A stretch of DNA of 15,041 nucleotides from DASQDN01 sp035630195 (lineage in GTDB: Bacteria; Acidobacteriota; Terriglobia; Bryobacterales; Bryobacteraceae), in assembly GCA_035630195.1 (NCBI GenBank), contig DASQLD010000384.1, positions 1 to 15,041 of the forward strand, given 5' to 3'. Position 1 is the stretch's first letter; each line of letters opens with the position of its first letter. This document shows, one piece after another, positions 1 through 7,618 of the stretch. Both the position numbers and the translations under genes were made by a program. Under the pieces are notes generated by a model that saw nothing but the letters and a program-made list of their open reading frames with translations, had not been told where the DNA came from and ran no database searches.

Positions 1-1
1 T

Positions 2-1222
2 GGAACCTGCCTGAATGTTGGCTGCATCCCGGCGAAAACCTTCCTGCGTTCCTCGAAGCTCTATCACGAATGTACTCAAGCTGCGGCATACGGTGTCCGT
101 ATCGGATCGTTGACGTTCGACATGCCCGCCGTAGTTGAGAGGAAAAATCGCGTGGTCGGCACACTCACCAGTGGCGTCGGTGGAATGCTGAAGCGCGCAG
201 GCGTCGAGGTAATCACTGGTCAAGCCGGAATCGTTTCCCGCGATGCCGTTCAGGTAGGCAACCAAGGTTACAAAACGAAGAATATCCTGATCGCGACTGG
301 CTCAAAGCCGGCCCTACCACCGATTCCAGGGATTGAATCTGAGCGCGTCCTCGATTCCGACAGCGTTTTTGCTCTTACAACCATTCCCGAAAAGATCGCG
401 ATCATCGGTGGCGGTTACATCGGACTCGAGTTCGCTTGTTTCTTCAACGAAATCGGTTCCAAGGTGACCGTTTATGAAATGCTGCCGCAAATCGCCACCG
501 CTAGCGATGGCGAAGTATCCTCACGTCTCCTCCAGATTCTCAAACGCGCCGGCATCGATTTTAAGCTTTCCAGCGAAGTCCTCAAGATCGATGGCGGTAC
601 GATCCATTCCGATACAGCAGGAGAATTCGATATCGTTCTGAACGCTACCGGCCGAACGCCGTCAGTCCATGGACTGGGACTCAAAGAAGTTGGCGTCGAT
701 TTCGGGCCGAGAGGGGTTAAGACTTCCGAACAGGGCAAGACGAACGTTCCCGGAATTTGGGCCTGTGGCGACGTAACGGGCCGTCGCATGCTGGCTCATG
801 CGGCAGCTCGGGAAGGAATCGTCGCTGTGAACAATATGTTCGGAAACAAAGATCGTATCCGATATCGAGCGATTCCGGCTGTCATTTACACACATCCTGA
901 AGTAGCGTCGGTCGGCAAGACGGAAGAGGAGCTGAACTCAGACGGGATTGCTTATAGAAAGTCCGTCGTTCCGATGGCGGTCGCCGGAAGGTTTCTCATC
1001 GAGAACGAGGGCGGCACCGGGTTCGTCAAAGTTCTGACCGGCGATAAGTACGGTGAGATCCTGGGAGTTCATGCCATCGGCGACGCGTCAAGCGAATTTA
1101 TCGTCGCAGCAGCGGCCATGATCGAAACAGAAATGTGCGTAAAAGATGCGAGTCAAATCGTCTTCCCTCATCCCACGGTTTCAGAAGCCCTGCGCGAAGC
1201 AATCCTAGGAATCGAACGCTAG
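2..1222 (+). CDS. lpdA: Dihydrolipoamide dehydrogenase (E3), 5'-truncated by window edge
   Basis: Flavoprotein disulfide reductase that reoxidises the dihydrolipoyl arm of the E2 subunit in 2-oxoacid dehydrogenase complexes, passing electrons through a redox disulfide and FAD to NAD+. The reading frame is open from base 2, so the first roughly 40 residues (the FAD GxGxxG motif) lie outside the window. Visible are the redox-active site GTCLNVGCIPAK, the ATGSKP segment, the NAD-binding IIGGGYIGLEFA motif, the second FAD motif IWACGDVTG, and the C-terminal dimerisation domain ending in FPHPTVSEA, which carries the catalytic His-Glu pair. The E1 gene follows after 26 bases, so the two are probably cotranscribed. 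A mercuric or other disulfide reductase is possible in principle, but HPTVSEA and the E1 neighbour argue for E3. The stop codon sits inside a short tandem duplication (1205-1231). Confidence 0.93.
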   Translation, partial: GTCLNVGCIPAKTFLRSSKLYHECTQAAAYGVRIGSLTFDMPAVVERKNRVVGTLTSGVGGMLKRAGVEVITGQAGIVSRDAVQVGNQGYKTKNILIATGSKPALPPIPGIESERVLDSDSVFALTTIPEKIAIIGGGYIGLEFACFFNEIGSKVTVYEMLPQIATASDGEVSSRLLQILKRAGIDFKLSSEVLKIDGGTIHSDTAGEFDIVLNATGRTPSVHGLGLKEVGVDFGPRGVKTSEQGKTNVPGIWACGDVTGRRMLAHAAAREGIVAVNNMFGNKDRIRYRAIPAVIYTHPEVASVGKTEEELNSDGIAYRKSVVPMAVAGRFLIENEGGTGFVKVLTGDKYGEILGVHAIGDASSEFIVAAAAMIETEMCVKDASQIVFPHPTVSEALREAILGIER

Positions 1223-1231
1223 GAATCGAAC
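1205..1231. repeat. 13-bp tandem direct repeat across the E3 stop codon
   Basis: CTAGGAATCGAAC occurs at 1205-1217 and again at 1219-1231, a period of 14 bases. The E3 stop TAG (1220-1222) is the start of the second copy. This looks like a slippage duplication that fixed or moved the end of the gene. A functional role is not evident. Confidence 0.8.
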
Positions 1232-1248
1232 ATAGGAGTTAAAACGGA

Positions 1249-3708
1249 ATGCCCAAATCGATCATCATAGAACCCGAAAAAGTTTGTAGTCGAGATACGC
1301 TTTGTCTCTCCGACATTCCGTTAAATGCTTACGACAAGTCCATAAAGGAAGAGCGTCAGAGCTATTCGGTCGAGGACTTCCTGCATATCTGGCAGGACAT
1401 GTGCGCCATTCGCGAATTCGAATCGATCCTGAATGAGATCAAAACGAAGGGCGCGTATAAAGGCGTCACATACAACCACGCAGGTCCTGCGCACCTCTCG
1501 ATCGGGCAGGAGGCTGCCGCGGTGGGCATGGCGTTCTCGCTAACTCCTGATGATCACATCTTCGGCTCGCATCGCAGTCATGGAGAAATTCTCGCTAAGG
1601 GCTTCTCAGCAATCCGTCAACTCGATGATGAACAGTTGATGGACATCATGAAGTCGTACCGCGATGGCGCGCTTCTACGGCCGGTGGAGAAGGGTTACCA
1701 CGGGTCACTGAAAGGTCTGGCTCTTCGCTTCTTCACTTACGGAGCCTACAGCGAGATCTTCGCGCGTGAGACAGGATTCAATCGCGGCCTGGGTGGATCG
1801 ATGCATGCCTTCTTCGCGCCGTTTGGCATCTACCCGAACAACGCAATTGTTGGAGGCTCAGGTTCAATTGCGCCTGGCGCGGCATTATTCAAGCGGGTGA
1901 ATCGTAAGCCTGGCATCGTAGTCGCGAATATCGGAGACGCCTCATTCGGCTGCGGTCCAGTGTGGGAAGGCATCACCTTCTCGGCGATGGACCAATACCG
2001 GAATCTGTGGGATGAGTCATTGGGGGGAGGCCTCCCGATCATCTTCAACTGCATGAACAATTTTTATGGGATGGGTGGGCAGCCGGTCGGAGAAACGATG
2101 GGTGTCCAATTCATCGCCCGTGTCGGCGCCGGCGTAAATCCTGAACAGATGCATGCCGAACGTGTGAACGGCTACGATCCCCTGCCAGTCATCGACGCAT
2201 TCCGCCGTAAGAAGCAAATTCTAACGGAAGGGCGTGGTCCGGTTCTGCTCGACACGATCACTTACCGCATCAGCGGACACTCACCTTCGGACGCGTCGAG
2301 CTATCGCTCAAAAGAAGAAATTGAGCGATGGCAGCAAGCTGATTCGATTCGCGCATTTCGGGCCAAGATGCTGGACAACAAGATCGTGAATGAAGATGCG
2401 CTCGACTCCGCGAAAGCCTTCATGGAAGCAACGATCTTTGACATGTTTCAGCTCGCCGTCGACCTCGAAGCGAGTCCGCGAGTCACGGTCGACTCGGACC
2501 TCGTGTCGTCCGTGATGTTCTCAAATCGCAGGATCGAAAAGTACGACGATCGCCCTCCAGAGTTCCTCCAGGAGCTGAGCGACAATCCGCGAGTCCAGCA
2601 AATCAAGGGCAAGATCCGCACGCCGACGTTCGAGGGAAAAGCGGTCCCCAAGATGAAGGCGTACAACGTGCGCGATGCTCTTTTTGAAGCGATGCTGCAC
2701 CGCTTCTCTATCGATCCCACGATGATTGCGTTCGGGGAAGAAAACCGCGATTGGGGTGGAGCGTTCGCGGTCTACCGAGGTCTCACTGAGGCGCTGCCGT
2801 ATCACCGGCTATTCAATTCTCCGATCTCAGAGGCCGGCATCGTAGGCGCGGCCGTGGGCTACGCTCTCTCCGGCGGCCGGGTTGTCGCCGAGTTAATGTA
2901 CGCCGATTTCATGGGCCGCGCAGGAGATGAGATCTTCAATCAAATGTCGAAGTGGCAGTCAATGTCAGCGGGTCAGTTGACAATGCCGTTCGTCCTTCGT
3001 ATCTCGGTGGGCGCCAAATATGGAGCGCAGCATTCACAGGATTGGACTGCGCTGGTGCACCACATCCCAGGCCTGAAGGTTGTCTATCCCGTTACACCAT
3101 ACGACGCGAAGGGCATGTTGAACTCGGCTCTTGCCGGAACAGATCCAGTGATCTTCCTTGAAAGCCAAAAGGTCTACGATTACGGAGAAATGTTCGTTGA
3201 AGCTGGCGTGCCGGAGGGTTATTACGAGATCGACCTGAGCGAGCCCTCGCTCAAACGCAGGGGCAAGGACCTGACAATCGTTACGATAGGTCCAACTCTC
3301 TATACAGCTATCGCGACAGCCGATGAGTTGCAGTCGAAATACGGATTGTCAGCGGAAGTCATCGACCTTCGATCCGCGAATCCGCTCAACTATGATCCAG
3401 TAGTCGAGTCGGTTCGCAAAACCGGTAAGGTTCTACTGGCATCAGATGCGGTCGAACGCGGGTCGGTGATGCAAACCGTTGCTTCGAATCTGACTCAGCT
3501 TTGCTTCGATGATCTCGACGGACCACCTGTTGTCATTGGCTCACGCAACTGGATCACGCCGGCAGCAGAGTTGGAAACAATGTTTTTTCCTCAGCCGGCA
3601 TGGCTCCTGGATGCAATCCACGAACGCATCCAGCCCTTAAAGGGACACGAGCCGCAAACCAATCAGACCTTTGGGGAACTGGCAAGAAGGTCGCGGCTCG
3701 GAATTTGA
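1249..3708 (+). CDS. Fused 2-oxoacid dehydrogenase E1 alpha/beta subunit (thiamine diphosphate-dependent)
   Basis: Catalyses thiamine-diphosphate-dependent decarboxylation of a 2-oxoacid and transfer of the acyl group to lipoyl-E2. The 819 residues join two subunits that are usually separate. The alpha domain (about 45-400) has GSHRSHGE, SGHSPSDASSYR and a TPP site from residue 229 to Asn270-Asn271. The beta domain (about 470-800) has FGEENRDWGGAF, NSPISEAGIVGAAVGYA, GAQHSQDW and a C-terminal transketolase-type domain (VIDLRSANPL). The TPP motif is unusual: GDG is replaced by GDA (229-231), and the distance to the NN pair is 38 residues, against about 25-27 in ordinary E1 alpha. The start is supported by AGGAG about ten bases upstream, and the gene follows E3 closely. 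Pyruvate, branched-chain oxoacid or acetoin specificity cannot be decided from sequence alone. The stop codon lies one base from that of the convergent inositol synthase gene. Confidence 0.88.
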   Translation: MPKSIIIEPEKVCSRDTLCLSDIPLNAYDKSIKEERQSYSVEDFLHIWQDMCAIREFESILNEIKTKGAYKGVTYNHAGPAHLSIGQEAAAVGMAFSLTPDDHIFGSHRSHGEILAKGFSAIRQLDDEQLMDIMKSYRDGALLRPVEKGYHGSLKGLALRFFTYGAYSEIFARETGFNRGLGGSMHAFFAPFGIYPNNAIVGGSGSIAPGAALFKRVNRKPGIVVANIGDASFGCGPVWEGITFSAMDQYRNLWDESLGGGLPIIFNCMNNFYGMGGQPVGETMGVQFIARVGAGVNPEQMHAERVNGYDPLPVIDAFRRKKQILTEGRGPVLLDTITYRISGHSPSDASSYRSKEEIERWQQADSIRAFRAKMLDNKIVNEDALDSAKAFMEATIFDMFQLAVDLEASPRVTVDSDLVSSVMFSNRRIEKYDDRPPEFLQELSDNPRVQQIKGKIRTPTFEGKAVPKMKAYNVRDALFEAMLHRFSIDPTMIAFGEENRDWGGAFAVYRGLTEALPYHRLFNSPISEAGIVGAAVGYALSGGRVVAELMYADFMGRAGDEIFNQMSKWQSMSAGQLTMPFVLRISVGAKYGAQHSQDWTALVHHIPGLKVVYPVTPYDAKGMLNSALAGTDPVIFLESQKVYDYGEMFVEAGVPEGYYEIDLSEPSLKRRGKDLTIVTIGPTLYTAIATADELQSKYGLSAEVIDLRSANPLNYDPVVESVRKTGKVLLASDAVERGSVMQTVASNLTQLCFDDLDGPPVVIGSRNWITPAAELETMFFPQPAWLLDAIHERIQPLKGHEPQTNQTFGELARRSRLGI

Positions 3709-3729
3709 TCTAGTCGTAGTATTCGAGCC
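3695..3729. terminator. Stem-loop across two convergent stop codons (possible bidirectional terminator)
   Basis: GGCTCG-(G)-AAT at 3695-3704 pairs with ATTCGAGCC at 3721-3729: nine pairs with one bulged G and a 16-base loop that contains both stop codons. There is no U-tract on either strand, so ordinary intrinsic termination is uncertain. It is the only visible structure between two genes that run head-on with no intergenic space. Confidence 0.35.
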
Positions 3730-5047
3730 CAAGATGGGTGATCAATTCTTCACCCCGCATGTGACGAAGAGTGTTCTTCAACTTCATCAGTTGGATGAAG
3801 ATGTCGTGCTCCGGATAGAGGCCAGGCGCGGTCATTGGGCCCTTGAAGTAGAAGCTCAGCCATTCCTGAATCCCGCGCATGCCTGAGCGCTGAGCCAAAT
3901 CAAGGAATAGAACCAAGTCAAGCACGAGCGGCGCGGCAAGGATGGAGTCGCGGCAGAGAAAATTTACCTTAACCTGCATGGGATAACCCATCCATCCAAA
4001 AATGTCGATGTTGTCCCAGCCTTCTTTCTGATCGCCACGCGGAGGATAGTAGTTGATGCGAACCGCGTGATACAGATCCCCATACAGATTGGGATACAAA
4101 TCCGGCTGAAGAATCTGTTCGAGAACGCTGAGCTTGGTCTCTTCTTTGGATTTGAAGCTTCCAGGATCGTCGAGAACTTCGCCATCGCGATTCCCAAGAA
4201 TATTCGTCGAATACCAGCCCTTCATGCCCAGCATGCGAGCCTTGAATCCCGGAGCCAAAAGCGTTTTCATGAAGGTTTGGCCCGTCTTGAAATCCTTGCC
4301 ACAAATCGGAACGTTGTTCTGTTTTGAGAGATCCAGCAGCGCAGGGACATCAGTTGTCAAGTTCGGAGCTCCGTTAGCAAACGGCACGCCCGACTTCAAC
4401 GCGGCATATGCATAGATCTGGCTAGGAGCGATATCCGGATCATTCTTTTGCAAGCCGCATTCGAAATCCTTCAATGTTTGGTGGACCTTCTCCGGCCGAT
4501 GAAATACCTCGGTCGATCCGCACCAAACCATCGCCAGCCGCGCACAATCGTTGTCTTTCCTGAAGCTCTCAATGTCGGCCATCAGCATCTGGGCCTTGTC
4601 CATTTTTGAGCCCTGTTTCACGTTCGGTCCATCGAGGCGTTTGACATACTCTTTATCGAATACCGCGCTCATGGGCTTGATTCGTTCGAGCGGCTCACGC
4701 ACTTGATCGAGCATGGACTTCTCGATCACCCCTGCGTGAACTGCCGCGTCATAAGCGTTATCGTCGAAAATGTCCCATCCGCCAAAGACGAGATCATTCA
4801 GGTCGGCGAGCGGCACGAAGTCCTTGATGCGTGGCGTTCTGGCGTCCGTTCGCTTGCCAAGTCGCACCGTCCCAAGCTGTGTCAATGACCCGACAGGTTC
4901 AGCCAGGCCGCGTTTGACCGCTTCTACACCCGCCATAAATGTGGTCGAGACCGACCCCATACCCGGCATCAGCACACCTAGGCGGCCCTCTGCAGGCGTG
5001 GTCTTGATGTTGTCTTTGCGTTCCTCTTGAAATTCAGGCAAATTCAT
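3710..5047 (-). CDS. ino1: Inositol-3-phosphate synthase
   Basis: NAD-dependent isomerisation of glucose 6-phosphate to 1D-myo-inositol 3-phosphate, the committed step to inositol lipids and inositol-derived solutes. The 445-residue length fits the bacterial enzymes. The Rossmann glycine-rich segment is GVLMPGMGSV (24-33). Family blocks seen are GKDFKTGQT (250-258, carrying the lysines expected near the substrate), NILGNRDG (282-289), a DD pair at 293-294 and CRDSILAAPLVLDL (365-378). No inositol monophosphatase or phospholipid synthase gene is beside it, so the downstream use is not shown. The ATG start has no Shine-Dalgarno sequence. An extended -10 (TGATATAGT) ends eight bases before it, suggesting a leaderless or nearly leaderless transcript. 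The gene is preceded on the same strand by a VOC gene, but a strong stem-loop and its own promoter separate them. Confidence 0.92.
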   Translation of the reverse strand: MNLPEFQEERKDNIKTTPAEGRLGVLMPGMGSVSTTFMAGVEAVKRGLAEPVGSLTQLGTVRLGKRTDARTPRIKDFVPLADLNDLVFGGWDIFDDNAYDAAVHAGVIEKSMLDQVREPLERIKPMSAVFDKEYVKRLDGPNVKQGSKMDKAQMLMADIESFRKDNDCARLAMVWCGSTEVFHRPEKVHQTLKDFECGLQKNDPDIAPSQIYAYAALKSGVPFANGAPNLTTDVPALLDLSKQNNVPICGKDFKTGQTFMKTLLAPGFKARMLGMKGWYSTNILGNRDGEVLDDPGSFKSKEETKLSVLEQILQPDLYPNLYGDLYHAVRINYYPPRGDQKEGWDNIDIFGWMGYPMQVKVNFLCRDSILAAPLVLDLVLFLDLAQRSGMRGIQEWLSFYFKGPMTAPGLYPEHDIFIQLMKLKNTLRHMRGEELITHLGLEYYD

Positions 5048-5055
5048 TGACCATC

Positions 5056-5064
5056 ACTATATCA
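5056..5064 (-). promoter_or_regulatory. Extended -10 promoter element of the inositol-3-phosphate synthase gene
   Basis: Read on the minus strand, TGATATAGT combines the TGn extension with a -10 that matches TATAAT at five of six positions, eight bases before the ATG. No good -35 is seen at normal spacing, as is usual for extended -10 promoters. The predicted transcript start falls one or two bases before the ATG. Confidence 0.5.
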
Positions 5065-5073
5065 AGCGATGTC

Positions 5074-5085
5074 ATACGGCCGTAT
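5074..5085. promoter_or_regulatory. Perfect 12-bp palindrome upstream of inositol synthase (possible operator)
   Basis: ATACGGCCGTAT is its own reverse complement. It lies roughly at -26 to -37 relative to the predicted transcript start, where a bound repressor would block or an activator would contact RNA polymerase. No matching regulator is encoded next to it. Confidence 0.35.
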
Positions 5086-5094
5086 TACAACTGT

Positions 5095-5152
5095 GTTTCA
5101 CCTGGACTGGAATCTGAGACATCGTGCAGCCTCAGATTCCAAGGAGTGAAAC
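5095..5152. terminator. Strong stem-loop between the VOC gene and inositol synthase
   Basis: A perfect 11-bp inverted repeat, TGGAATCTGAG (5108-5118) and CTCAGATTCCA (5131-5141), encloses a 12-base loop. It is extended after an internal loop by GTTTCAC (5095-5101) pairing with GTGAAAC (5146-5152). It starts 20 bases after the VOC stop codon, the right place for a terminator of that gene, but no U-tract follows on the minus strand. It could instead be an RNA-stability element or a protein-binding site. Confidence 0.55.
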
Positions 5153-5171
5153 GAACGCTGTGAAACCCGAA

Positions 5172-5672
5172 TTACGATGGGGAGCAGGCTGTTTCCGCGG
5201 CTTTTTGAATCTCTTCCGGACTCAAATCGCGAATATGCGTTGCCACGGACCAATGATGACCGAACGGGTCTTCGACGATACCGTACCGGTCGCCCCAGAA
5301 CATATCCTGGACGGGCATGATTACCTTGGCGCCGGCTTTCACGGCACGTTCAACAACGGCATCGACGTCTTCTACAGCAAGATGAATGGTGACCGGAGAG
5401 CCTTTCAGCGCTTTTGGTCCCAACGCGCCCATATTTGGGAATTCGTCTACCAGGAATACCATCGAGTCTCCGATACGGATGCATCCATGAATGAGCTTGC
5501 CGTCCGGACCAGGCAATCGCATCATCTCTGTGGCGTTCAGCGCCTTCTTGTAAAATTCGATGGCCTCGGCTGCTCCGGCGCAAACAAGGTGCGGCGTAAC
5601 GGTTCGCATGCCATCCGCGACGGGCTTCACACGCGTCTGGGATTGAGTAGGGGAATCAGATAGAGTGGCCAT
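5172..5672 (-). CDS. VOC-family (glyoxalase/PhnB-like) protein
   Basis: A single vicinal-oxygen-chelate protein of 166 residues. After a short polar N-terminal tail (about 1-25) the fold begins with VTPHLVCAGAAEAIEFYKKALNA. It continues with LIHGCIRIGDSMVFL, IHLAVEDVDAVVERAVKAGAKV and ends with DRYGIVEDPFGHHWSVATH, the signature of the PhnB/YdeM-type subgroup. Members of this group dimerise; most have no known substrate, so no reaction is assigned. The start is chosen because AAGGAAC lies just before the ATG; starting at the internal Met22 is also possible. It is divergent from a DGPF/YCII gene with 136 bases between start codons, and such VOC and YCII genes often neighbour one another. A strong hairpin follows its stop. 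Confidence 0.85.
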   Translation of the reverse strand: MATLSDSPTQSQTRVKPVADGMRTVTPHLVCAGAAEAIEFYKKALNATEMMRLPGPDGKLIHGCIRIGDSMVFLVDEFPNMGALGPKALKGSPVTIHLAVEDVDAVVERAVKAGAKVIMPVQDMFWGDRYGIVEDPFGHHWSVATHIRDLSPEEIQKAAETACSPS

Positions 5673-5808
5673 GTTCCTTCGTTCCTTTGTTAGAATTGTT
5701 CCGTCCGGTTAGTCGAACGGATTGGGCTTTCATTCACTCGACGAACAAACCATCCCAAATCAGACAGGGTTGGTGTTTTTTAGTCAAATAACCGTTTCGA
5801 GGTTCCTA

Positions 5809-6222
5809 ATGCAAGCAAATCAAGCCGCGCCATCCGCATACATGTTGATCTTCCGAGAATCGTCTCCAGAGACATACGTGGCGATGTCGGCTGAGCAGAG
5901 GAAGAAACTCTTAAACCAGTGGAATGCCTGGTATGACGGGCTGGCAGCAGAGGGCAAGGTGAAGGGCGGTCACCCGTTGCGTCCCGAGGGACGCGTGGTT
6001 TCCAACGAGCGCGTGTTGGATGGTCCGTATGCCGAAGGCAAGGAAGCTGTCGGCGGCTTCTTTTTTCTCACGGTCGACAGTCTGGATGAAGCAACTGCTA
6101 TTGCCAAACAGTGTCCTACCCTGCGCTATGGGCTCATCGCGGAGATTCGACCCGTAGCTGACAGATGCGCGGTATTGAGTCAGACGGAGCAGGAGTCGTC
6201 GAGCGCGTTGGTCAGAACGTAA
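5809..6222 (+). CDS. DGPF-domain / YCII-related protein
   Basis: A small soluble YciI-like protein (137 residues) with an alpha/beta ferredoxin-type fold. The central motif DGPYAEGKEAVGGFFFL and the following SLDEATAIAKQCP helix are the hallmarks of the DGPF subgroup. The biochemical role of this subgroup is unknown. The reading frame stays open further upstream to 5722, but the start at 5809 is preferred: GAGG lies six bases before it, and the protein then begins shortly before the first beta strand (AYMLIFRES). The residues about 115-137 after the domain are polar and probably disordered. Its stop is one base from that of the convergent Mg2+ transporter gene. A second DGPF gene lies at 8047-7619, and a VOC gene is divergent from this one. 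Such genes are often linked to ECF sigma factors, but none is present here. Confidence 0.82.
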   Translation: MQANQAAPSAYMLIFRESSPETYVAMSAEQRKKLLNQWNAWYDGLAAEGKVKGGHPLRPEGRVVSNERVLDGPYAEGKEAVGGFFFLTVDSLDEATAIAKQCPTLRYGLIAEIRPVADRCAVLSQTEQESSSALVRT

Positions 6223-6223
6223 T

Positions 6224-7525
6224 TCACAACAGAGTCCCCCGCAACACAGCCGCCGCGACGCTGAAGTAAATCACCAGGCCGGTCACATCCACCAGCGTCG
6301 CGACGAACGGAGCCGATGCGCTGGCCGGATCAAGTCCGGCCCGCTTCAGGATGAAGGGCAACATCGAGCCGGCCATTGTTCCAAAGAGAACTACACCCAG
6401 CAGGCTGAGAGCGACAGTTACGCCTATTTTCAGATAATGTTCACCGTACGTTCCGCCAATAGCCTGCCATAAGAGGATGCGACACAAGCCGATTAGAGCC
6501 AGGATCCCGCCAAGCACTAACCCTGTGAGAAACTCGCGGCGAACAACACGCCACCAGTCGCGCAAATGCACTTCGCCTAGCGCCATGGCTCGAATGACCA
6601 GCGTTGTTGCTTGAGAACCGGAGTTTCCGCCGCTGCTGATGATCAACGGGATGAAGACCGCCAGAACAACTGCCCGAGCAATCTCACCTTCATAACGAGC
6701 CATCGCGGTCGCGGTCAACATCTCGCCCACGAAAAGAATGGCCAGCCATCCGGCGCGCTTGCGGACGAGCTCACCGAACTTCGTTGCCATGTACGGAGCT
6801 TCCAAAGCCTGCATGCCGCCGATGCGTTGAATGTCTTCGCTCGCCTCTTCCTCCACGACGTCGACAATATCGTCAACCGTCACCAGGCCTTTCATGTGGC
6901 CTTGCTCGTCCACAACAGGCACTGCCAGCAACCCATGTTCTTCGAAGATTCGCGCCACATCCTCCTGGTCGGTTTCTTCGCCGACGGCAATGTAGCGTTT
7001 GCGCATCACCTCATCAACTCGCTTGTTACGGTCCGCCGAGAAGAGGTCACGAAACGACGCGACCCCAAGCAAGCGCTGTTCCTGGTCGAGAACGTACGCG
7101 TAGTAAATGGTTTCTACCTGGCCCGCTTGGCGACGAAGATACGCGATCGCCTCATCAATCGTCATCTCCGGACGAATGCGAGCGAATCGTGTGCTCATCA
7201 GGCCACCGGCGTCGTCTTCGGCATAGGCCAAAAGAGCGGTGACTTCGCGCATCGTGGACACATCGAGATAGCGGATCAGCGACTCACGTTCCGGGTTAGA
7301 TGACGCCTGAATCAAATCCGCAGCGTCATCGGGCGCAAGGAGCCTTACCCACAATCGTCGCTCCGGCTCTGGTAATGCGAGCACTAATTGTGACTGCTCT
7401 CGAGCAGTCAAGCTCAGGAAAAACTCGTCGTCAAGCCCTGGTGGCAGGCCTTTGAAAGCTTCTACTCTCTGAGCCAGAGATAGAACTCGCCAGCTGTCGA
7501 TAGTTAATTCGGTTGAGGGCGTCAA
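6224..7525 (-). CDS. mgtE: Magnesium transporter MgtE
   Basis: Inner-membrane Mg2+ channel gated by cytoplasmic Mg2+. The 433 residues show the usual order: an N-terminal helical domain (about 15-125, with DDAADLI and DDAGGLMS), two CBS domains (about 115-240, second ending GLVTVDDIVDVVEEEASED), a connecting helix, and five membrane segments from about residue 265. The pore and Mg2+-site motifs IISSGGNSGSQA and DPASASAPFVATLVDVTGL are intact. The start codon is TTG, supported by AAGGA nine bases upstream. The gene lies 93 bases downstream of a DGPF gene on the same strand and may be cotranscribed. The space is too short for an obvious M-box riboswitch, and control is probably through the protein's own CBS gating. 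Confidence 0.94.
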   Translation of the reverse strand: MTPSTELTIDSWRVLSLAQRVEAFKGLPPGLDDEFFLSLTAREQSQLVLALPEPERRLWVRLLAPDDAADLIQASSNPERESLIRYLDVSTMREVTALLAYAEDDAGGLMSTRFARIRPEMTIDEAIAYLRRQAGQVETIYYAYVLDQEQRLLGVASFRDLFSADRNKRVDEVMRKRYIAVGEETDQEDVARIFEEHGLLAVPVVDEQGHMKGLVTVDDIVDVVEEEASEDIQRIGGMQALEAPYMATKFGELVRKRAGWLAILFVGEMLTATAMARYEGEIARAVVLAVFIPLIISSGGNSGSQATTLVIRAMALGEVHLRDWWRVVRREFLTGLVLGGILALIGLCRILLWQAIGGTYGEHYLKIGVTVALSLLGVVLFGTMAGSMLPFILKRAGLDPASASAPFVATLVDVTGLVIYFSVAAAVLRGTLL

Positions 7526-7618
7526 ATTCGCGCTTCCTTACTATCGTCCAGCACGCCTGTGCGGCGTCGGGCATTCTCGAAGCGTTCTAGAAGCCTATCA
7601 TCGTCGCCCGGGTCGCGG

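Noticed and set aside
5124..5663. 179-codon plus-strand frame over the VOC gene
   Set aside because: Antisense shadow of a clear VOC protein; its start lies inside the stem-loop at 5095-5152.
5700..5800. Repeated TTAGTC words in the VOC/DGPF divergent region
   Set aside because: Only six to seven shared bases, with no symmetry or spacing that suggests an operator.
6611..7303. Long plus-strand open frame of 230 codons inside mgtE
   Set aside because: It is exactly antisense to a complete MgtE with all motifs, has a His/Arg-rich composition and no start signal.
7526..7618. Possible Mg2+ riboswitch upstream of mgtE
   Set aside because: The 93-base space is too short for an M-box and shows no recognisable conserved pairing.
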